DNA of 5,346 nucleotides from assembly GCA_025463665.1 (NCBI GenBank), contig JAODAY010000007.1:1-5346 (forward strand), in the 5' to 3' direction. The stretch comes from Microbacteriaceae bacterium (GTDB lineage: Bacteria; Actinomycetota; Actinomycetes; Actinomycetales; Microbacteriaceae). The notes beneath the pieces were generated by a model. The model searched no databases. It was not told where the DNA came from and saw only the letters and a program-made list of their open reading frames with translations. The translations under genes and the position numbers were made by a program. Shown here one piece after another: positions 1 through 5,346 of the stretch (position 1 is its first letter; every line of letters begins with the position of its first letter).

Positions 1-1
1 G

Positions 2-91
2 TACCGCCGCATCTCCACCCAGTACCTGGAGCACGACGCGGCGGCCGAGGTCGACGACACGGACGAGAAGACAGACGCGCAGCTCGCGTAA
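2..91 (+). CDS. C-terminal end of an unidentified protein (5' truncated)
   Basis: An open frame enters from the left edge and ends at TAA (89-91), leaving 29 visible residues. They begin YRRISTQYLE and continue into an acidic, charged tail (HDAAAEVDDTDEKTDAQLA). A hydrophilic acidic tail of this kind is common at the end of many actinobacterial proteins, both cytosolic and membrane, and does not identify the family. The frame has typical high-GC codon use, and the stop falls inside a strong hairpin at 77-100, which supports this being a real gene end. The gene is convergent with the lipoprotein gene; their stop codons are 17 bp apart. I do not recognise the product and assign no function. Confidence 0.6.
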   Translation, partial: YRRISTQYLEHDAAAEVDDTDEKTDAQLA

Positions 92-100
92 GAGCTGCGC
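77..100. terminator. Perfect 9-bp hairpin, probable bidirectional terminator
   Basis: GCGCAGCTC (77-85) and GAGCTGCGC (92-100) are exact reverse complements around a 6-nt loop, GCGTAA (86-91). The loop contains the TAA stop of the left-edge gene. The hairpin lies between two convergent genes, where a terminator usable from both sides is expected. There is no T-tract on either side, which is common for terminators in high-GC actinobacteria. The pairing is seen directly; termination is inferred from position and stem strength. Confidence 0.6.
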
Positions 101-108
101 ATCGGAAC

Positions 109-843
109 TCACTCGCTGGGTGCAAACTCGATCGAGTCGAAGACGGCGCGTGCTTCTTTCGTCAACACGGGACTGACCGTCGTGAACTGACCCACCGCGA
201 ATATGGCGACCTCTCCATTCAGGTCCATCACTCGCTCGGTCTCGTGCTCGTTCACGTCCGAGTACCAGCGCGTGCAGGCGAACGGCATTTCCGACTGGAC
301 GCAGATCTTCTTGCCGTGGCAGTCCGTGATGTCGACGTCGCTCTCCGCGGAGTGGTCGAACTCAAGGCCCGAATAGGCGCCAACCGTGACTTCAACGGGA
401 GGGGTGGTCGTCGTTGACGTCTGAGCAGCCAACGCATCGGCTAAGACGCTGGCCGACGCATCGGACTTGACCAACGTGCCCTGCCACCCGCATGCGTCTG
501 TCGGCACATAAGCGGCGGTGTAGAAGTTCACGAAGACCGCTTCCTCCGGGTTTGCCTCCTTGGTCACCGCCCAGCCGCCGTCAGTCTCCCAGCCGTCCGG
601 CACGGTGACCTCGAAAGGCACCGTGAAGCCGGTCACGCGGTACGTGCCGGGGTCCAGGTCGCCGCTCTCCGGCAGTGGTACGACCGTGTCAGCCGTATTA
701 GCGCCCGCGGACGGCGTCGGGGACGGCGGCTCGGTCGCGGTGCAGGCCGCGAGGCCCGCACAGGCCAATAAAGCGAAGGCGACACCGAGCTGTTGAGAGC
801 GAGCGCTGTGAGTGGTGGTTGAGCGCCGCCGTGTTGTCCACAT
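109..843 (-). CDS. Secreted lipoprotein of unrecognised family
   Basis: This gene encodes 244 residues. The N-terminus has a basic region (R5-R7, R15), a hydrophobic core at about residues 19-33 and the lipobox LAAC ending at C34. This predicts export, lipidation at C34 and anchoring on the outer face of the cytoplasmic membrane. A Thr/Pro/Ser/Ala-rich linker (about 35-58) follows, then a globular domain with a PGTY motif (65-68) and a TVPDGW motif (80-85). The domain has four cysteines (C118, C175, C181, C190) that could form two disulfides outside the cell. The end is a short helix-like ARAVFDSIEF segment. The ATG start is supported by a purine-rich ribosome binding site 6 nt upstream. The gene is divergent from the BTAD-STAND-WD40 gene, with 151 bp between the two starts, suggesting shared control and possibly a shared pathway. 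I recall PGTY...VPDGW lipoproteins in other actinobacteria but cannot name a family. Lipoprotein status is firm; function is unknown. Confidence 0.88.
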   Translation of the reverse strand: MWTTRRRSTTTHSARSQQLGVAFALLACAGLAACTATEPPSPTPSAGANTADTVVPLPESGDLDPGTYRVTGFTVPFEVTVPDGWETDGGWAVTKEANPEEAVFVNFYTAAYVPTDACGWQGTLVKSDASASVLADALAAQTSTTTTPPVEVTVGAYSGLEFDHSAESDVDITDCHGKKICVQSEMPFACTRWYSDVNEHETERVMDLNGEVAIFAVGQFTTVSPVLTKEARAVFDSIEFAPSE

Positions 844-849
844 GTCGAG

Positions 850-859
850 TCCCTTCCTT
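850..859 (-). promoter_or_regulatory. Ribosome binding site of the lipoprotein gene
   Basis: On the - strand the sequence reads AAGGAAGGGA and ends 6 nt before the ATG at 843-841. It matches the anti-Shine-Dalgarno sequence well and supports this ATG as the lipoprotein start. Confidence 0.7.
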
Positions 860-901
860 ACATAGGTGCAACGCGATGCTGCTCGATCAGTACAGGACGG
901 C

Positions 902-953
902 CCGGTATCAGCAAGATACCGGCGCCGTTCGACTCGATATCAACCCGATATCA
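902..953. promoter_or_regulatory. Putative SARP/BTAD-type operator: four helically phased GRTAYC repeats
   Basis: Four hexamers fit GRTAYC: GGTATC (904-909), GATACC (915-920), GATATC (936-941) and GATATC (947-952). Their starts are 11, 21 and 11 bp apart, so all four lie on nearly the same face of the helix. Three continue as heptamers ending in A (904-910, 936-942, 947-953). The first two form a perfect inverted repeat, CCGGTATC-agcaa-GATACCGG (902-922). Known SARP regulators, which share the OmpR-type winged helix plus BTAD seen in the adjacent gene, bind heptameric repeats with 4-bp gaps, an 11-bp period. The site lies between two divergent genes and could control both. The repeats are seen directly; binding by the neighbouring protein is inferred. 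Confidence 0.6.
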
Positions 954-959
954 GCGGTC

Positions 960-988
960 TTGACGCATGTCGGAGGCGGGCGCACAGT
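960..988 (+). promoter_or_regulatory. Candidate promoter of the BTAD-STAND-WD40 gene
   Basis: TTGACG (960-965) resembles a sigma-70 -35 element. After a 17-bp spacer, CACAGT (983-988) is a weak -10 candidate. Transcription would then begin at about 995, at the proposed ATG, giving a leaderless mRNA. This agrees with the absence of a well-spaced ribosome binding site: GGAGG at 972-976 is 18 nt from the ATG. The phased repeats end 6 bp upstream of the -35, a plausible place for an activator. The -10 match is poor, so this is tentative. Confidence 0.3.
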
Positions 989-994
989 GGCGTC

Positions 995-3900
995 ATGGAG
1001 GTGGGTGTTCTAGGAGCGTTGACGCTCGACGGCGGCCGGATCCCGCTGGCACCGCGCGATCGTGCGGTGCTGAGCGCGCTCACGGTCCGTGTCGGTTCAT
1101 CCTTGTCGGTCGAATCTCTCGCGGCAGCGCTCTGGGGCGACGATCTGCCCGCCTCGTGGTCGAAGGTTATTCCCGGGTGCGTCATGCGGCTGCGGCGGCT
1201 CATCGCGCCGGCGCGCATTGAAACCACCCGGTTCGGATACCGACTGGCAGCGGAGCACATCGAGGTCGACGCCGAGCGATTCGAGCAACTCGTCAAGCGG
1301 GGCACGCAGCTGCTGCAACTCGGCGAGCCGGAACGAGCCGCGCATGCGCTCTCGGAGGCGCTCGAACTGTGGCGGGGAGAGCCCTTTGTCGAGCTCGCCG
1401 ACTGGGAGCCGGCTCGCATCGCCTCCGGGCGTCTCGACGAAATACGCCTCGGGTCGGAAGAACTGCTCCTCGACGCACGGCTGCAGGCCGGTGAAATCCA
1501 TGAGGTTGCTGCTGTGGCGCGCGCTCGCGTTGCCGAGGCACCGCTTCGCGAGCGGCGCTGGGTCGTGCTGAGCGTGGCGCAGTACCGCCAGGGTCGGCAA
1601 GCGGATGCGCTCGCGACCGTGCGCATGGCGCGGGGACTGCTCGCTGCCGAGCTCGGATTGGATCCGAGCACGGAACTCGCCGAGCTGGAACAGGCGATCC
1701 TGCGGCAGGATCCCTCCCTTCTATCTGAGCGTGCGTTCCGGGCCGAAAGCCCTGAGTGTCCCTACTTCGGACTGCCTCCTGCCGGAGTGGCGGATGCGGA
1801 GCGGTACTTCGGGCGCGAGAAGGAGCTCGCCTGGGCACTGCAGGCGCTCGAGGAGAACGGCGTGTTGCTTGTCGCAGGCTCATCGGGCGTCGGTAAGTCT
1901 TCGTTCGTCAGGGCCGGGATTGGTGCACACTTCATCGCGCAAGGCAGGGAAGTCACCATAGTGACGCCCGGCGAGCATCCAATCGATGCCCTCCGCGAAG
2001 CAGACCTAGCCGCCCGGAAGTCGCTGCTCATCGTCGACCAGTGCGAACAGGCATTCGCCGCCGCCGATCCCGCCGAGATGAGGGGCTTCTTCGACGCGCT
2101 GTCGCGAGAAGTTTTTCGTGGCACCCTCGTGGTCGCGATCCGCGCCGACCGTCTCGGCGACTTGGCTGATCACGAAGGCTTCACCAGGCTCATTCAGTCG
2201 CACATGCTCATCCTCACCGCGCTCGCGCTCGATGCACTCCGGGCCGTGATCGAGAAGCCCGCTGAGCAGGCTGGGCTCATCCTGGAGCCGGGTCTCGTCG
2301 AGATTCTCCTCCGCGACGCCGACGGGCGAAACCTTCCTCTGCTCTCGCACGCCTTGCGTCAGGTGTGGTCACGTCGTGAGGGCCGCGTTCTGACCGTGGA
2401 CGCCTATCGGGCATCTGGTGAGATTGAGGGTGCAGTTGCCAAGACCGCGGAAGAGGTCTTCGCCGCTCTCGCGGTGGAGGGCAGACGGCAGCTACGCGAC
2501 ATCCTTCTCCGTCTCGTCGAAGCGACAACGGACGGAGCGGTCGTTTCTCGTCGGATCGACCGCGAGAGGATCGAGATAGACGACGCTCATGCCGCAATCG
2601 TTGATCGGCTGGTGGACGCACGCCTGCTCACGACGGACGAGGGGTCGGTACAGCTGTCGCACGAAGCGCTGGCACTGGAGTGGCCACGGTTGAAGGAGTG
2701 GCTCGCAGATGATGTCGAGGGACAGCGGATCATGCGACACCTCGGTTCCGCGGCCGCTGCATGGGATGCGATGGGACGCCCAGACAGCGAGCTCTATCGC
2801 GGCGGCCGACTGACGACGGCCCAGCACTGGAGGGACTCGGTCGATCCCGCACTCACGGCGGTGGAGCGAGAGTTCCTCGACTCCTCCGAAGAGAACGAGA
2901 CCGCAGGACTCGCGGCCGCTCAGAGGCAGTTGAGAAGGGAGCGCCGCATGGTGCACCGCCTGTCCTGGGTGTCGGTCGGCGCGGCGGGGCTCGCGATCGT
3001 GGCTGTCACCGCGAGCCTCATGGCGGGCTTCCAGGCGAACCTCGCAGCGGAGCGCGCAACGGTCGCCGATGCGCAGCGCATCGCCGCGCTCGCTCTTGAC
3101 GATCCTGACTTCGATCGCGCGCTGCTGCTCGCGGTGGAGGCCATTCGCCTCTGGGACAGTTCCGACACACGAGTCAACCTCATACGGGTCTTCTCACGTG
3201 CACCCCGCGTGACGAGCATCATGCGCATTGAGCAAGACGGAGTGACCCCTGCCAGCATGTCGCTCGCGGAGAGCGGGACTCGCGCATCGGTGGTCGACAG
3301 TGACCAGGATCTACGGCTACTCGATCTCGACAACCGATCGCAGCTCGGCGAGTACTCACCGCTCGCGGGGATAGTGGCGACATCCGCCGTCGACCCCGTC
3401 TCGGGCACGGTCGCATTCAGTGCGACCCTGGAGCAATGCACCGTCCTCCCCTGCAACAGCGGGCGAACGGCAACGCTCGATCTCGCAAACGCGGGTCGCT
3501 CCGGCTTGAAGATCTACGCGGGCCTGGGCGGGGCGGCGGCAGACGTAGAATACTCGACCGACGGCTCCCAGTTCGCAGCGCTCGCGGCGACGCTCACGTC
3601 CGCACCGTCCGGGAACGTCGCCCTCTGGCGAGGCGGCGCGGCCGACCCGACGCTCCTCGACCTCGACGTGAGTGGTTCCGCCCTGGGCGCCCCGTCCGGG
3701 TGGGCCGGACAGTTCGGCGCGGTGAAGTTCTCGCCGGACGGTTCGCGGCTGTACGCCAGCAGATTCGGACCCACGGTCGTGTTCGAGACAGCATCGGGCA
3801 ACGAACTCGACCGGATCGACGGAAGTGGAATCCTTGCCGTCAGCCCGGATGGCCGGTGGATCGCCGTCCGAGATGGCCTACTCGGAGTGCGCATCGTCGA

Positions 3901-4375
3901 CTCCTCCGGGGGCGCAGCACCCATCACCGTCGGGTTGTCCTTCTTTCCTACGGCGGCCGACTTCAGCCCCGATTCCCGTCAGCTCGCCATCGCCGCTGGC
4001 AGCGGCGTCGTGGTGGCGAGCTCCGAGACCGGCGACATCATGGAGACCCTTCGCAATCACGACGGCGCCGTCACCGGGCTCGAGTTCCGTCCGACCGGCG
4101 ATCTGGTAACGGCCGGGGCGGGCGGCGCGATCATCACGTGGGACCTCGGCGACTGGTCGGCGCGCTTTCGCATCGCCGCGTTCGTTCGGCCGGGTGCGCT
4201 CGCCGAGGACGAGCGCACCCTCGTGCTCGAACAGTCCGACGGGAGTTCACAGGCGGTCGTTGCCGAGCCGGCGGCGTGGGAGCAGCGTGCGTGTCAGGTC
4301 GCGGGACGAGCACTGACCGGGCAGGAGTGGGAAGACCTCCTGGGTGACCGGCCCTATGACCCGGCGTGTCGCTGA
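995..4375 (+). CDS. BTAD regulator fused to STAND NTPase, membrane helix and WD40 propeller
   Basis: The product has 1126 residues. In order: an OmpR/PhoB-type winged helix (about 1-86; helix-rich SVESLAAALWGDDL, recognition helix near 54-70, wing ending FGYRL); a bacterial transcriptional activator domain (about 92-237, ending ELGLDPSTELAELEQAIL); a STAND NTPase of the nSTAND1 kind (about 255-630) with Walker A GSSGVGKS (295-302), Walker B LLIVDQCE (344-351), RADRLGDL (383-390), LPLLSHALRQVW (447-458) and LSHEALALEWPRL (554-566); a basic stretch (RRERRMVHR, 647-655); one membrane helix (about 656-678); and a degenerate WD40 region (about 735-1090) with repeats such as FSPDGSRLYAS, VSPDGRWIAV and FSPDSRQLAI. 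The tail has the GRALTGQEW...PYDPAC pattern I associate with this architecture. ATG 995 is chosen because MEVGVLGALTLDGG is the usual start of this family; an in-frame ATG at 866 would add 43 residues unlike the family and run across the operator repeats. The stop is a tandem TGATGA. The protein is probably an NTP-dependent membrane-tethered regulator; its signal and targets are unknown. Confidence 0.92.
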   Translation: MEVGVLGALTLDGGRIPLAPRDRAVLSALTVRVGSSLSVESLAAALWGDDLPASWSKVIPGCVMRLRRLIAPARIETTRFGYRLAAEHIEVDAERFEQLVKRGTQLLQLGEPERAAHALSEALELWRGEPFVELADWEPARIASGRLDEIRLGSEELLLDARLQAGEIHEVAAVARARVAEAPLRERRWVVLSVAQYRQGRQADALATVRMARGLLAAELGLDPSTELAELEQAILRQDPSLLSERAFRAESPECPYFGLPPAGVADAERYFGREKELAWALQALEENGVLLVAGSSGVGKSSFVRAGIGAHFIAQGREVTIVTPGEHPIDALREADLAARKSLLIVDQCEQAFAAADPAEMRGFFDALSREVFRGTLVVAIRADRLGDLADHEGFTRLIQSHMLILTALALDALRAVIEKPAEQAGLILEPGLVEILLRDADGRNLPLLSHALRQVWSRREGRVLTVDAYRASGEIEGAVAKTAEEVFAALAVEGRRQLRDILLRLVEATTDGAVVSRRIDRERIEIDDAHAAIVDRLVDARLLTTDEGSVQLSHEALALEWPRLKEWLADDVEGQRIMRHLGSAAAAWDAMGRPDSELYRGGRLTTAQHWRDSVDPALTAVEREFLDSSEENETAGLAAAQRQLRRERRMVHRLSWVSVGAAGLAIVAVTASLMAGFQANLAAERATVADAQRIAALALDDPDFDRALLLAVEAIRLWDSSDTRVNLIRVFSRAPRVTSIMRIEQDGVTPASMSLAESGTRASVVDSDQDLRLLDLDNRSQLGEYSPLAGIVATSAVDPVSGTVAFSATLEQCTVLPCNSGRTATLDLANAGRSGLKIYAGLGGAAADVEYSTDGSQFAALAATLTSAPSGNVALWRGGAADPTLLDLDVSGSALGAPSGWAGQFGAVKFSPDGSRLYASRFGPTVVFETASGNELDRIDGSGILAVSPDGRWIAVRDGLLGVRIVDSSGGAAPITVGLSFFPTAADFSPDSRQLAIAAGSGVVVASSETGDIMETLRNHDGAVTGLEFRPTGDLVTAGAGGAIITWDLGDWSARFRIAAFVRPGALAEDERTLVLEQSDGSSQAVVAEPAAWEQRACQVAGRALTGQEWEDLLGDRPYDPACR

Positions 4376-4427
4376 TGACCGCGACCAGACCAGTCGGACC
4401 GCGGCGCGCGGCGCGATGGGGATCCGT

Positions 4428-5346
4428 TCAGGCCGCACCGAAGTGGTGACGGTGCTCGCCCGGAGTTGTGTCCAGTCGCCTTCTGAACGCCCGGTTCATC
4501 GTCTCCGGTACACCGAATCCGCAGGTCGAGGCGACCTGCTCCATAGACCTCGCGGTCGTTTCCAGAAGCCTGCACGCGGCCTCCATCCGTACCGCTTCGA
4601 CGTGCTCGGCCGGTGTGATGCCGACCTCGGCCTTGAACACGCGGCTGAACTGACGGTCGGACAAATGGGCGCGCGCCGCGAGGGCGGGGATTGACAGGTC
4701 GGCGGTCAGATTGTCAGCGAGCCAGGTGAGCACGTCGCGCACCGGCTCGTAGTCGCTGGACTGGGCGGCGAGCACCGCCGAGAATTGAGCCTGCCCTCCC
4801 GATCGCCGGAGGTAGACAACCAGCTGGCGCGCCACCTCTACAGCTGCCCGTTGGCCGTAGTCCTCCGCGACCAGCGCAAGCGCGAGGTCGATCCCGGCCG
4901 TGACGCCGGCTGAGGTCCACACGTTGTCATCGTGCACGTAGATCGCGTCAGGTTCGACGGCCACGAGTGGATAGTCGTCTGCAAGCGACTCGCAGTCAGC
5001 CCAGTGCGTGGTGGCGCGCCTGCCGTCCAAGAGCCCAGCCGCGGCTAGGAGGAACGCTCCCGAGCACACCGAGGTCACCCTGCGCGAGTTGACGGCGACC
5101 CGACGAATCTGCTGCACGAGATATTCGTCGTCGCTCGCCTCGTGTATGTCCCGCCCTCCGGCGACCAGGAGTGTGTCGATCGGGCCGACCACACCGTCGA
5201 TCGACGTCGTGAGAAACTCCATGCCGCTCGTCGACAGCACAGCTCCGCCCTTGGCGCTGACCACCCGTGTTCGGTAAGGAGGAATTCGGAGAAACCGAGA
5301 CGCGGTGGAGAAGACTTCCAGCGGGCCGCTGACGTCGAGTATCTGG
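4428..5346 (-). CDS. GlxA-family AraC-type transcriptional regulator with DJ-1/PfpI-like domain (5' end outside window)
   Basis: The frame runs from the right edge (first full codon 5345-5343) to TGA at 4430-4428, giving 305 visible residues. The visible N-terminus reads QILDVSGPLEVFSTASRF, the conserved early part of GlxA-type DJ-1/PfpI domains, so probably only about 10-20 residues are missing. The domain includes DTLLVAGG, the nucleophile-elbow-like VCSGAFLLAAAGLLDG with its cysteine at 5064-5066, ATTHW, and VWTSAGVTAGIDLAL. A linker containing YLRRSGGQAQFS leads to a C-terminal AraC domain with two helix-turn-helix units: LSIPALAARAHLSDRQFSRVF (about 4697-4635) and SMEQVASTCGFGVPETMNRAF (about 4547-4485). 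Family members are cytoplasmic DNA-binding regulators whose N-terminal domain is thought to sense a small molecule; some control isonitrile, amine or aldehyde metabolism, but nothing visible here identifies the target. The gene is convergent with the STAND gene, with 52 bp between their stops. The internal GTG at 5262-5264 is not the start, because it lies inside the conserved domain. Confidence 0.93.
   Translation of the reverse strand, partial: QILDVSGPLEVFSTASRFLRIPPYRTRVVSAKGGAVLSTSGMEFLTTSIDGVVGPIDTLLVAGGRDIHEASDDEYLVQQIRRVAVNSRRVTSVCSGAFLLAAAGLLDGRRATTHWADCESLADDYPLVAVEPDAIYVHDDNVWTSAGVTAGIDLALALVAEDYGQRAAVEVARQLVVYLRRSGGQAQFSAVLAAQSSDYEPVRDVLTWLADNLTADLSIPALAARAHLSDRQFSRVFKAEVGITPAEHVEAVRMEAACRLLETTARSMEQVASTCGFGVPETMNRAFRRRLDTTPGEHRHHFGAA

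Noticed and set aside
913..943. - strand promoter for the lipoprotein gene, TTGATA (943-938) with TATCTT (918-913)
   Set aside because: The 19-bp spacer is too long for a good sigma-70 promoter and both hexamers lie within the operator repeats. A promoter must exist here, but I cannot place it with confidence.
866..994. Upstream in-frame extension of the BTAD-STAND-WD40 gene from ATG 866
   Set aside because: The 43 extra residues are Arg-rich, unlike the family N-terminus, and are encoded across the phased repeats. The family normally begins at MEVGVLG, which starts at 995.
1236..1241. An additional GRTAYC site (GATACC) downstream of the operator
   Set aside because: It is a single hexamer inside the winged-helix coding sequence, without a phased partner, so it is best taken as chance.
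940..1883. Long - strand open frames opposite the BTAD region (940-1671, 1097-1600, 1293-1883)
   Set aside because: They are Arg/Ser/Ala-rich, low-complexity translations lying wholly opposite a clearly recognisable coding domain, as expected of antisense shadows in GC-rich DNA.
3436..4347. 303-codon + strand open frame inside the WD40 region
   Set aside because: Its translation is extremely Arg/Gly-rich and it overlaps in another frame a stretch with recognisable WD40 motifs such as FSPDGSRLYAS. It is a frame shadow.
4376..4427. Terminator in the convergent gap between the STAND and GlxA-type genes
   Set aside because: I found only a 4-bp CGAC/GTCG stem with a 7-nt loop (4382-4396) and broken pairing of CCGCG with CGCGG (4379-4404). 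Neither is convincing next to the perfect hairpin at 77-100.

Overview
The window is GC-rich and coding-dense, and its protein families are typical of Actinomycetota: a BTAD regulator fused to a STAND NTPase and WD40 repeats, a lipoprotein, and a GlxA-type AraC regulator. A Microbacteriaceae-like or related high-GC actinobacterium is plausible, but the sequence alone does not fix the genus.

Layout from left to right. Bases 2-91 are the C-terminal end of an unidentified protein on the + strand. Its stop codon lies in the loop of a perfect 9-bp hairpin (77-100), probably a terminator shared with the convergent gene that follows. Bases 109-843 (- strand) encode a secreted lipoprotein of no family I can name. 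Bases 844-994 are a 151-bp divergent regulatory region. It holds four GRTAYC hexamers spaced 11, 21 and 11 bp apart, the architecture of SARP/BTAD operators. Bases 995-4375 (+ strand) encode a 1126-residue protein with an OmpR-type winged helix, BTAD, STAND NTPase, one membrane helix and a degenerate WD40 propeller. Bases 4376-4427 are a short convergent gap with no clear hairpin. Bases 4428 to the right edge (- strand) encode a GlxA-family regulator (DJ-1/PfpI-like domain plus AraC helix-turn-helix). Its reading frame stays open at the window edge, so its true start is outside.

The central pair is the main interest. The large protein looks like a membrane-tethered one-component regulator: DNA-binding and NTPase parts in the cytoplasm and, by the positive-inside rule, a cysteine-bearing propeller outside. 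The divergently transcribed lipoprotein would sit on the same outer membrane face. The shared control region carries repeats of the kind the regulator's DNA-binding class recognises. My working model is a self-regulated sensor-partner module. The domains and repeats are seen directly; topology, operator function and partnership are inferred. The GlxA-type gene and the left-edge fragment look like unrelated neighbours.
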